DNA of 5,207 nt, from positions 1 through 5,207 of the forward strand of contig JAJWCP010000097.1 in NCBI GenBank assembly GCA_021617435.1, read 5' to 3'. A program made the translations under genes and the position numbers. The notes under the pieces were generated by a model, which saw nothing but the letters and a program-made list of their open reading frames with translations, was not told the origin of the DNA and made no database searches. Source of the stretch: Pseudomonadota bacterium (lineage in GTDB: Bacteria > Pseudomonadota > Alphaproteobacteria > RF32 > CAG-239). Shown one piece after another: positions 1-5,148 of this stretch; within the stretch, counting starts at the first letter, position 1; the number at the start of each line of letters is the position of its first letter.

Positions 1-24
1 ATTAATTGCAGGGGCTTTTGTATT

Positions 25-627
25 TTAAGACAAAGATTTCAGCAGGAGGGATAAGTTGGTCATAAAGAGCTTTACCGAAATGGCAAGCAAAATGATGCCG
101 AACAGTTTTTGAATGATGTAAATAAATCCGGGAGCTAAAAGCTTTTCAAACTTGTTGGTTAAAGTGATAATGATATAGACCACCAGCATATTGGCAAGCA
201 CCGCAAGCAGCACATTAATGTCATGATATTGCGAACGGATAGAGAGCAGGGTGGTGAGCGAACCGGCGCCGACGATTAACGGAAACACAATCGGGGTAAT
301 GGTGGCGTCTTTCGGAAGATCGGGACTGTCGCGAAAAATTTTAATATCCAAAATCATTTCAAGCGCAATTACAAACAAAATCATGGAACCGGCAACCGCA
401 AATGAAGATAAGTCAAGTCCGAACAGTTGTAAAAAGGCATCGCCGACATAAAAGAAGCCTACAAATATAATCAGCGAGATAATGCTGGCTTTGGTGGCGC
501 TGACGGTTTTGCCTTTGTTTTTTAAGTCAATGATAATCGGGGTGGAGCCGGTAATATCAATAATGGCGAACAATACCAAAAACACGCTGAAAAATTCGCG
601 TAAATCAAATAAATTTAATGACAACAT
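25..627 (-). CDS. MarC family integral membrane protein (putative small neutral amino acid transporter family)
   Basis: This 200-residue protein matches the usual MarC/UPF0056 length and is almost entirely hydrophobic. About six membrane segments can be placed near residues 11-33, 46-66, 72-94, 110-129, 137-157 and 168-191. Two family-like stretches are visible: a polar-proline motif near the end of the first helix (AIIDITGSTP, residues 21-30) and PLIVGAGSLTT at 116-126, where most relatives have a PLxxGPG-type turn. The family sits in the inner membrane. Some members are described as neutral amino acid transporters, while the name comes from an old link to multiple antibiotic resistance that did not hold up, so the substrate here is unknown. 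The ATG start at 627 is preceded by AAGGA with 6 bases of spacing, which supports it. The gene is transcribed divergently from rpsA. The reading frame is complete; its downstream terminator, if any, lies at or beyond the left edge of the window. Confidence 0.88.
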   Translation of the reverse strand: MLSLNLFDLREFFSVFLVLFAIIDITGSTPIIIDLKNKGKTVSATKASIISLIIFVGFFYVGDAFLQLFGLDLSSFAVAGSMILFVIALEMILDIKIFRDSPDLPKDATITPIVFPLIVGAGSLTTLLSIRSQYHDINVLLAVLANMLVVYIIITLTNKFEKLLAPGFIYIIQKLFGIILLAISVKLFMTNLSLLLKSLS

Positions 628-664
628 TGTTTTTCCTTATATAAAAAGTTAAAGAATATCGCTG

Positions 665-692
665 TTTGTATCACGTCAAATAATTCAGTCAA
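665..692 (-). promoter_or_regulatory. Probable sigma-70 promoter of the marC-like gene
   Basis: On the minus strand, TTGACT (687-692) is followed after 16 bases by TACAAA (665-670), giving a transcript start near 658 and a leader of about 30 bases before the ATG at 627. The -35 box is close to consensus and the -10 box matches 4 of 6. It is placed by eye only. Confidence 0.45.
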
Positions 693-703
693 TAATTATT
701 TGA
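676..703. promoter_or_regulatory. Perfect 10-bp inverted repeat in the divergent promoter region, possible operator
   Basis: TCAAATAATT (676-685) and AATTATTTGA (694-703) are perfect inverted copies separated by 8 bases. The repeat covers the predicted -35 box of the marC-like gene (687-692) and lies about 20 bases upstream of the rpsA -35 box. Such a dyad could bind a dimeric regulator acting on either gene. Because it is wholly AT-rich, chance occurrence is also possible. Confidence 0.35.
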
Positions 704-721
704 TTTAAATGCATAAAAAAC

Positions 722-749
722 TTGAAAATTAATTATTTATGTGTATAAA
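722..749 (+). promoter_or_regulatory. Probable sigma-70 promoter of rpsA
   Basis: TTGAAA (722-727) and TATAAA (744-749) are separated by 16 bases, each matching five of six consensus bases. The predicted transcript starts near 756, giving an rpsA leader of about 98 bases. This is the best promoter match on the plus strand in the intergenic region. Confidence 0.6.
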
Positions 750-758
750 TCAATCAGT

Positions 759-787
759 CTTAAAAATCGGGGCGCGCCGTTTTTAAG
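759..787 (+). promoter_or_regulatory. Hairpin at the predicted 5' end of the rpsA mRNA
   Basis: CTTAAAAA (759-766) pairs with TTTTTAAG (780-787), and CGG (768-770) pairs with CCG (777-779), leaving one unpaired base at 767 and a 6-base GC-rich loop. The shape resembles an intrinsic terminator (A-tract, GC core, T-tract). However, it begins only about 3 bases after the predicted start of transcription, so it is more likely to stabilise the mRNA or take part in rpsA control. A weaker stem, GCTCC/GGAGC (809-813 and 823-827), follows. Ribosomal protein S1 is known in E. coli to repress its own mRNA through a structured leader lacking a good ribosome site; whether that applies here is inference. 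Confidence 0.5.
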
Positions 788-853
788 ATTTTAACCTCGC
801 GCAAGACCGCTCCGCTTGTTTTGGAGCCGGCATTTTTGAAAAATTTTATTTAA

Positions 854-2542
854 ATGACAAATACAGAATTTAAAATTCCCGAAACAACCGAAAACTTTGC
901 TGATTTGCTGAATGAACAATTCGGCGATAAAGGTATTGTCGGCTCGGTTGTTAAAGGTACCATTATCAATATCGGCGATGACTATGTTACCGTTGACGTA
1001 GGCTTGAAATCAGAAGGTCGTATTCCGTTGCGTGAATTCGGTCAAAACCCTGAACTCAAAATCGGCGACAAAGTTGAAGTTTTGGTTGACCGCTATGAAG
1101 ATAAAGACGGCAATATTGTGCTGTCGCGTGAAAAAGCCCGTCGTGAAGAAGCTTGGGCTGAGCTTGAAGCTGCCATGAACGCCGGACAACGTGTAAACGG
1201 TGTTATTTTCGGTCGTGTTAAAGGCGGCTTTACCGTTGATTTGAACGGCGCCATCGCTTTCTTGCCGGGGTCACAAATTGACATTCGCCCGATTAGAGAT
1301 ATTACTCCGTTAATGGGTATTTCTCAACCGTTCCAAATTTTGAAAATGGATCGTTTAAGAGGCAATATCGTTGTTTCACGCCGTGTTGTTTTGGAAGAAA
1401 CCAGAGCTGAAGCTCGCGCTGAATTGATTGATACCATTAAAGAAGGCGCTGTTTTGGACGGTATTGTTAAAAACATTACCGATTACGGCGCATTTATTGA
1501 TTTGGGCGGTGTTGACGGCTTGTTGCACGTTACCGACATTTCATGGAAGAGAATCAATCATCCGGCAGAAGTTTTGTCGGTTGGTCAGACTGTTAAAGTT
1601 CAGGTTATCAAATTCAATGAAGATACTCAAAGAATCAGCCTCGGCATGAAACAGCTTGAAAATGACCCGTGGCAGTCAGTTGCCGAAAAATACAAAGTAG
1701 GCGAAGTTTATACCGGTAAAGTTACCAACATCACCGATTACGGCGCATTTGTTGAACTTGAAGACGGTATTGAAGGCTTGGTACACGTTTCTGAAATGAG
1801 CTGGACTCGCAAAAACGTTCATCCGGGTAAAATCGTTTCCACTTCTGAAGAAGTTCAGGTTAAAGTTTTGGAAGTTGACCCGGAAAAGAGAAGAATCAGC
1901 CTCGGTATTAAACAGTGCACCCCGAATCCTTGGGCCGCTTATGTTGAAGAGCATCCGGTCGGGTCAATCATTGAAGGCAAAATCAAAAACATTACCGAAT
2001 TTGGTTTGTTTGTTGGTTTAACCGATGAAATTGACGGTATGATTCACCTTTCAGACATTGCTTGGGGTAAATCAGGCGAAGAAGCTGTTAAAGATTACAC
2101 CAAAGGTCAGGAAATCACCGCTAAAATTATTGACGTTGATGTTGAAAAAGAACGCATCAGCCTCGGTATTAAACAATTAGATGAAAACAGCGCCGCTTTG
2201 GCTTTGGAAAACTTAAAGAAAGGCGATGTTGTTAAAGCTGTTGTAGTAAGCAGTGATGACAAAGGCGTTAATGTTGAAGTTGAAGGCATTGCCGCTACCA
2301 TTAAAAAAGCTGACTTGTCAAAAGACAAAGCCGCTCAAAATCCGGAAGATTATCAGGAAGGTCAGGTTTTGGAAGCCAAAATCACCTCTGTTGATAAAAA
2401 GAACGGCAAATTGGGCGTTTCAGTAAAAGCATTGGAAATTGAAGAAGAAAAGAAGGCATTGGAAGAATACACCGCTGCCAACAATTCAGGCTCTTCATTG
2501 GGCGATGCTTTAGGCGAAGCTTTGAAGAAAAATAATCAATAA
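854..2542 (+). CDS. rpsA: 30S ribosomal protein S1
   Basis: S1 binds mRNA on the small ribosomal subunit and helps load messages with weak or structured start regions. The 562-residue product has the full six-repeat S1 (OB-fold) layout, at about residues 29-94, 112-178, 197-267, 282-354, 369-441 and 455-528. Repeats 1 and 2 are the diverged ribosome-binding pair. Repeats 3-5 carry the classic NIT(D/E)(Y/F)G(A/L)F core and end in RISLG(M/I)KQ. The tail (SGSSLGDALGEALKK) resembles alphaproteobacterial S1. The ATG at 854 fits the family's N-terminus, but no Shine-Dalgarno sequence lies at a usable distance: the 20 bases upstream are A/T-rich, and the only GGAG ends 27 bases before the start. This is typical of rpsA genes that rely on S1 itself and are self-regulated. 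A cmk gene, often found upstream in proteobacteria, is absent; a divergent marC-like gene is there instead. Intrinsic terminator directly downstream. Confidence 0.97.
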   Translation: MTNTEFKIPETTENFADLLNEQFGDKGIVGSVVKGTIINIGDDYVTVDVGLKSEGRIPLREFGQNPELKIGDKVEVLVDRYEDKDGNIVLSREKARREEAWAELEAAMNAGQRVNGVIFGRVKGGFTVDLNGAIAFLPGSQIDIRPIRDITPLMGISQPFQILKMDRLRGNIVVSRRVVLEETRAEARAELIDTIKEGAVLDGIVKNITDYGAFIDLGGVDGLLHVTDISWKRINHPAEVLSVGQTVKVQVIKFNEDTQRISLGMKQLENDPWQSVAEKYKVGEVYTGKVTNITDYGAFVELEDGIEGLVHVSEMSWTRKNVHPGKIVSTSEEVQVKVLEVDPEKRRISLGIKQCTPNPWAAYVEEHPVGSIIEGKIKNITEFGLFVGLTDEIDGMIHLSDIAWGKSGEEAVKDYTKGQEITAKIIDVDVEKERISLGIKQLDENSAALALENLKKGDVVKAVVVSSDDKGVNVEVEGIAATIKKADLSKDKAAQNPEDYQEGQVLEAKITSVDKKNGKLGVSVKALEIEEEKKALEEYTAANNSGSSLGDALGEALKKNNQ

Positions 2543-2562
2543 CCGATTATAGGTTCTTAATT

Positions 2563-2610
2563 AAAGCCCCTTGAGTTTTATTTCTCAAGGGGCTTTGGTT
2601 TTATTATTTT
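2563..2610 (+). terminator. Strong rho-independent terminator of rpsA, possibly bidirectional
   Basis: A perfect 13-bp stem, AAAGCCCCTTGAG (2563-2575) with CTCAAGGGGCTTT (2584-2596), encloses an 8-base loop and is followed by a T-rich run to 2610. It starts 20 bases after the rpsA stop. The convergent dipeptidase gene ends at 2604, inside the T-tract, so the same stem probably also ends that transcript, although the run following it on that strand (TTAATTAAG) is a weaker tail. Confidence 0.9.
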
Positions 2611-3290
2611 TCATACCCTGATGGCAAGCCGTAAAAACATTCTTTCTTTTTAGAATATGCTGACCACATACGGTCACCGTAACAAAAATGCCACCATTCG
2701 TGCGGATAATTTTTAAAACCGGCTTTTTCCATTGCATTTTTTAATATGGCGCGGTTTTGTTTTTGTTCCAAATTCAAAGTTCCGGAGTCGGTCGGTGTTT
2801 TTGTATTATTTTCTAAATACTTGGTTCCCATATCATAATCATGACCACGTCTATTGCACAACGAAATATCAACGGCTCCGCCGGTTTGATGTCCGCCAAA
2901 ACCAAAGCGCGGGTCGGCGCAAACAGCTTTTACTTTTTTTATTATTTCAGAATCCGGCAATTCATGGTTAAGCGATTTTATATGCCGGTAATGATGATTC
3001 CAACGCCGCTGTTGTTCGGCAATCGGGCGGAAAGCAGAGTAAATTTTGAAAAAGTAATTTTCAGGCAAATATTGCTGAGCGGTTTTTAAGTTGTTGTAAA
3101 CCTGCTCTCGTAACAATACAGAATCTCGCGCTTGTAATTCATCAGCAAAATAAAGGGATTGGTCTTGCTTAATGTTGACTAGCTTGTCATGGTTTTCTTT
3201 AATGGGTATATTATTTATTACCGCGCCTGGAATTGTTTCACGCAATCCTAAATTCCAGAGCATAAACTTTATTCGGTCTTTACAATTCAT
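2604..3290 (-). CDS. D-alanyl-D-alanine dipeptidase, VanX/DdpX type (peptidase family M15D)
   Basis: The product should be a zinc enzyme that hydrolyses free D-Ala-D-Ala. Key residues of the family are all present, numbered from the ATG at 3290: Arg88 in SAFRP; the zinc-binding His134 and Asp141 in GHQTGGAVD; and catalytic Glu198 with zinc ligand His201 in HEWWH. The upstream VLLREQVYNNLKTAQQYLP stretch also fits the family. No signal peptide is evident, which suggests a cytoplasmic enzyme in dipeptide recycling. No vanH, vanA or regulator genes are nearby, so glycopeptide resistance is not indicated. The frame is open six codons further to a TTG at 3308, but the predicted promoter (3322-3350) would start transcription near 3315, only about 7 bases before that TTG. 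The ATG at 3290, with about 25 bases of leader and a weak AAGA, is preferred; length from it is 228 residues. It is convergent with rpsA. Confidence 0.85.
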   Translation of the reverse strand: MNCKDRIKFMLWNLGLRETIPGAVINNIPIKENHDKLVNIKQDQSLYFADELQARDSVLLREQVYNNLKTAQQYLPENYFFKIYSAFRPIAEQQRRWNHHYRHIKSLNHELPDSEIIKKVKAVCADPRFGFGGHQTGGAVDISLCNRRGHDYDMGTKYLENNTKTPTDSGTLNLEQKQNRAILKNAMEKAGFKNYPHEWWHFCYGDRMWSAYSKKKECFYGLPSGYEK

Positions 3291-3321
3291 GATGTTGTAT
3301 CTTAACAATTAACGATACCGC

Positions 3322-3350
3322 ATTGTATGCATAAAATTATTTTAAGTCAA
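3322..3350 (-). promoter_or_regulatory. Near-consensus sigma-70 promoter of the dipeptidase gene
   Basis: On the minus strand TTGACT (3345-3350) and TACAAT (3322-3327) are separated by exactly 17 bases. This is the closest match to consensus in the window. It lies immediately after the pilin A stop codon (3363) and implies that the dipeptidase is transcribed separately from the pilin genes. The predicted start near 3315 decides between the two candidate start codons of the dipeptidase. Confidence 0.7.
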
Positions 3351-3362
3351 TGCAAGTGTAGG

Positions 3363-4127
3363 TTATTTCCATAAGGCATATAAAACGCAGGCGGTGCCGT
3401 CACACGCGTTGCAAAGGTTATGGATTTTGTTTAAGTCCAAATTATGTAGGCAAGTGTAAGATGCATTACAGTAACTGTCTCCGACCAAATTGCCGATGTA
3501 TTTGCCGCTTGAATAATCATCGGAATCAGAGTTGAATGTTTCAAGTTGCCATAAATTGGCAGAGTTTTCTTTAGCGGCAATTACTATGTTGCGGCAAACT
3601 TCCGCACCGCCGGAAGATGGAGTAAAATGAAAGCCGATAGCGCCAAAGTTGTTTTGGGTTTCTGTTCCGTCAGAACTTGTCCATTTCTTATTGTTGTAAT
3701 AAATAATAATTTTATTTTTAAACCAAGAATCTCTTAGGGTTGCGTTGTTCTCATATATAATGCCGTCAGGAAGTAAATTCATTTTATGTAAAAGTGTACC
3801 GTAAAAAGTAGTATTGTTTGGTTCATATTGCAGCTGTCCCTTGAGTTGCAATACATTATTAATCAGCATATTAACCGCCTGAGCATGCTGATTTAGTTTG
3901 TACTTCATCATTGCTTTAGAGTAACCGGCAATTGCGCCGACGCTTAAGACCCCGATGATAGCGAGTACGCCAAGCATTTCCACCATAGACCGCCCTTGGG
4001 CCTGCGTATAATGGGCTCCTGCTAGGAATTTTGTCACTCGTGTACCTTTTTGTGTACAAGTCGTTCCAAAATCCCGTCGCATTAGCCTCATTCTCCGCAG
4101 GCTTGGATTATTTTTTAAGATAAACAT
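3363..4127 (-). CDS. Type IV pilin/pseudopilin-like protein, long leader (pilin A)
   Basis: The protein has 254 residues from the ATG at 4127; a TTG directly before it is also open but sits too close to the ribosome site. A prepilin-peptidase site is visible at Gly45/Arg46 in GRSMVEMLGVLAIIGVLSVG: glycine at -1, glutamate at +5 (Glu50), then a hydrophobic helix of about 20 residues. Arginine at +1 is unusual, since most pilins have Phe or another hydrophobic residue there. The mature part is 209 residues, with cysteines at 178, 220, 226, 239, 242 and 247; the first four align with the paralogue at 4277-5107. The fold is therefore probably a pilin head with disulfides, in a pilus, pseudopilus or type II-like secretion role. 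No assembly genes are in the window. GAGGAG lies 7 bases before the ATG and can be masked by a hairpin. An in-frame GTG at 4037 with AAAAAGG 7 bases upstream would give a standard 15-residue leader, so the start remains open. The conserved tail contains GDSYC...CLHNLDL. Confidence 0.7.
   Translation of the reverse strand: MFILKNNPSLRRMRLMRRDFGTTCTQKGTRVTKFLAGAHYTQAQGRSMVEMLGVLAIIGVLSVGAIAGYSKAMMKYKLNQHAQAVNMLINNVLQLKGQLQYEPNNTTFYGTLLHKMNLLPDGIIYENNATLRDSWFKNKIIIYYNNKKWTSSDGTETQNNFGAIGFHFTPSSGGAEVCRNIVIAAKENSANLWQLETFNSDSDDYSSGKYIGNLVGDSYCNASYTCLHNLDLNKIHNLCNACDGTACVLYALWK
4032..4068 (-). repeat. Possible diverged palindromic element inside the pilin A leader
   Basis: Read on the minus strand, this 37-bp stretch begins TGGA and ends TGACA, the same ends as the three elements in the pilin B leader. 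TGTAC and GTACA (4041-4045 and 4054-4058) form a short inverted repeat in its middle, and flanking bases pair only imperfectly. It encodes part of the pilin A leader peptide (about residues 20-32). The shared ends and position suggest kinship, but the stem is weak and the TCAAG loop is missing. Confidence 0.3.
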
Positions 4128-4129
4128 CA

Positions 4130-4165
4130 AAAATCTCCTCAGAAAGTTGGTTTTAAGAAGATTTT
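4130..4165 (-). promoter_or_regulatory. Hairpin masking the pilin A ribosome-binding site
   Basis: In the mRNA, AAAAUCUUCUU (complement of 4155-4165) can pair over 11 positions with GAGGAGAUUUU (complement of 4130-4140), using two G-U pairs; three of four further A-U pairs extend the stem into the 14-base loop. The paired GAGGAG is the Shine-Dalgarno sequence of the ATG at 4127. The stem would block ribosome loading until opened. No T-tract follows, so it is not a terminator. The same structure is kept in front of pilin B. Confidence 0.55.
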
Positions 4166-4219
4166 ACTCCGCGTTTTTTTTTTGCAATATTTACGAGTCC
4201 GTGCTGTGCATAAGTTGTA
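4130..4219 (-). repeat. 90-bp leader repeat, copy 1 (upstream of pilin A)
   Basis: This segment aligns without gaps to 5113-5202, with three differences (4142, 4150 and 4155, all in or beside the hairpin loop). The distal 64 bases (4156-4219) are identical, including a run of ten T on the plus strand. Both copies sit directly before a pilin-like gene and contain its ribosome site. Similarity ends abruptly at 4219. Confidence 0.9.
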
Positions 4220-4276
4220 TTTTTTCACCACCCCGTCAGCTATCGCCGCCCCCTCCACGAGATTGAAATTTTTACG
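4220..4276. other. Short spacer between pilin genes with a GC-rich patch
   Basis: Between the pilin B stop codon and the pilin A leader, 4226-4261 is strikingly C-rich on the plus strand (CACCACCCCG ... CCGCCCCCTCC), unlike the AT-rich surroundings. It forms no clear hairpin with a T-tract, so no terminator for pilin B can be supported. It may be a fragment of a dispersed intergenic repeat; no coding sequence is seen in it. Confidence 0.35.
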
Positions 4277-5107
4277 TCATTTTGACCATGTAATTTGAAA
4301 ATATATAGGCTGATTAACGTTTTTATGAGCGGTACATGCGGCGTAAATATCGTCTAATGTTAAATTTCGCAGGCATTTATTTGACTTGTTGTTGCAATAC
4401 GCATCGCCATAATAAGGATTACTGATTTTATTTTCATTGTCGTAGTTGCTTATAGCAGTTATGTAATATAAATTATTTGCATTTTCTTTAGCTGTTGTAA
4501 AAAAGCTTTGACATATAGCCAGATTATCACGAGATGAAGAACGTAATGAAGGATTATCTCTGCTATGTAAAAATATCATAGTGTTATATGAATTTATCAC
4601 AATATACCAAGCTTGCCCGAAAATATCATAAATGTTATTTGTGTCGCCGGCTTTTATCATTTCGACGGGAATTTCACCCATTTTGATAAAGATAGGGGTT
4701 AAAGTAGTCGCAGCTCCGAGATTGCCAAAGCTATGCGCATTGCGAGCAACGGCATTAATCACGGTATTCATTTGTTCGGCATGTTTGTTTAATTTATATT
4801 TGAACATTGCTTTAGAGTAACCGGTGATTGCTCCTACGGACAGCACGCCTACAATAGCTAACACGCCAAGCATTTCCACCATAGAACGACCTGCGCACAA
4901 GCTGTCATTATCGGGCTTGACCCGATAATCCACCCCTATGTTGTCATTATCGGGCTTGACCCGATAATCCAGGTGGGACAAATTTGCTACTTTATTTGAC
5001 CTGGACTCTCCGATCAAGTCGGAGAGTGACAAAGAAGAGGTGAACACCTCTCTTATACCAGAATATGACGATGTGTGGTGTAAAAAGCGGCTAAAATATG
5101 ATTTCAT
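4277..5107 (-). CDS. Type IV pilin/pseudopilin-like protein with repeat-built leader (pilin B)
   Basis: The 276-residue product is a paralogue of the gene at 3363-4127. The prepilin-peptidase site is Gly73/Arg74 in GRSMVEMLGVLAIVGVLSVG, with Glu78 at +5 and a hydrophobic helix after it. The mature part is 203 residues. Shared features with pilin A include GYSKAM(F/M)KYKLN, AKEN(A/S)xNL, GD(A/S)YC and CL(R/H)NLxL, and cysteines 199, 238, 245 and 258 align. The 73-residue leader is exceptional. Residues 26-70 are mostly translated palindromic repeats: SLSDLIGESR from an inverted copy, then two copies of DYRVKPDND 13 residues apart. The ATG at 5107 follows GAGGAG by 10 bases and matches the start of pilin A relative to the shared leader repeat. 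A TTG at Leu70 could give a four-residue leader but has no ribosome site. Function is inferred as a surface filament or secretion pseudopilus subunit; no partner genes are visible. Confidence 0.7.
   Translation of the reverse strand: MKSYFSRFLHHTSSYSGIREVFTSSLSLSDLIGESRSNKVANLSHLDYRVKPDNDNIGVDYRVKPDNDSLCAGRSMVEMLGVLAIVGVLSVGAITGYSKAMFKYKLNKHAEQMNTVINAVARNAHSFGNLGAATTLTPIFIKMGEIPVEMIKAGDTNNIYDIFGQAWYIVINSYNTMIFLHSRDNPSLRSSSRDNLAICQSFFTTAKENANNLYYITAISNYDNENKISNPYYGDAYCNNKSNKCLRNLTLDDIYAACTAHKNVNQPIYFQITWSK
4903..4932 (-). repeat. Palindromic repeat, copy 1, in frame in the pilin B leader
   Basis: A 30-bp unit that reads TGGA...TGACA on the minus strand. A perfect 9-bp stem (4907-4915 with 4921-4929) closes a 5-base loop, TCAAG on the minus strand. 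It is identical to 4942-4971, and the start-to-start distance of 39 bases keeps frame. It encodes DYRVKPDND. Confidence 0.9.
4942..4971 (-). repeat. Palindromic repeat, copy 2, in frame in the pilin B leader
   Basis: Identical over 30 bases to copy 1 (4903-4932) and in the same orientation, with 9 bases between the two. Its stem is 4946-4954 with 4960-4968. It encodes the first DYRVKPDND of the leader. Confidence 0.9.
5002..5031 (+). repeat. Palindromic repeat, copy 3, inverted, with compensatory stem changes
   Basis: Also 30 bp and bounded by TGGA...TGACA, here on the plus strand. A 9-bp stem (5005-5013 with 5019-5027) closes the same TCAAG loop. Compared with the reverse complement of copies 1 and 2 it has eight differences, which form four paired, compensated stem changes; ends and loop are unchanged. 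Read on the gene strand it encodes LSDLIGES. Confidence 0.85.
5036..5051. repeat. Small palindrome in the pilin B leader
   Basis: AGAGGTG and CACCTCT form a perfect 7-bp inverted repeat around two bases, 4 bases beyond palindromic copy 3. It encodes part of REVFTSS near residues 19-25 of the leader. It lacks the TGGA/TGACA ends of the other elements. Confidence 0.5.
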
Positions 5108-5112
5108 GAGCT

Positions 5113-5148
5113 AAAATCTCCTCAAAAAGTTAGTTTTGAGAAGATTTT
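5113..5148 (-). promoter_or_regulatory. Hairpin masking the pilin B ribosome-binding site
   Basis: In the mRNA AAAAUCUUCUC (complement of 5138-5148) pairs with GAGGAGAUUUU (complement of 5113-5123), with one G-U pair. Four further A-U pairs make a continuous 15-bp stem with a 6-base loop, CUAACU. The GAGGAG buried in it is the Shine-Dalgarno sequence of the ATG at 5107. The stem is stronger than its counterpart before pilin A. Confidence 0.6.

Noticed and set aside
1..24. Possible terminator of the marC-like gene (AAAAGCCCCTGCA on the minus strand)
   Set aside because: Only one half of a potential stem lies in the window, so it cannot be supported.
25..627. Antibiotic resistance gene based on the MarC name
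   Set aside because: The name is historical; the family is not established as a resistance determinant, and nothing here suggests a mar-type operon.
759..787. Intrinsic terminator or attenuator ahead of rpsA
   Set aside because: The predicted transcript starts only about 3 bases before it, too close for ordinary termination, and no gene on the plus strand ends upstream of it.
1676..1954. Antisense open frame within rpsA, with similar ones at 1093-1284 and 2107-2328
   Set aside because: They oppose a highly conserved housekeeping gene, have odd composition and no ribosome sites or recognisable motifs; they are shadows.
2732..3089. Two overlapping plus-strand open frames opposite the dipeptidase
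   Set aside because: They are antisense to clear catalytic motifs, lack promoters and ribosome sites, and resemble nothing known.
2604..3290. Vancomycin-resistance vanX
   Set aside because: The catalytic family fits, but there are no vanH, vanA, vanR or vanS partners, and glycopeptides matter little for an outer-membrane-bearing bacterium. A recycling dipeptidase is more likely.
4191..4211. Six-codon ORF (ATG ... TAA) in the pilin leaders, plus a seven-codon TTG ORF after it, as regulatory leader peptides
   Set aside because: The region is identical in both copies, so there is no coding signature to test, and neither has a convincing ribosome site.
4903..4971. Two identical 30-bp repeats separated by 9 bases, resembling a minimal CRISPR
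   Set aside because: The spacer is far too short, there are only two direct copies, the units are near-perfect hairpins, they lie within an open coding frame, and no cas genes are near.
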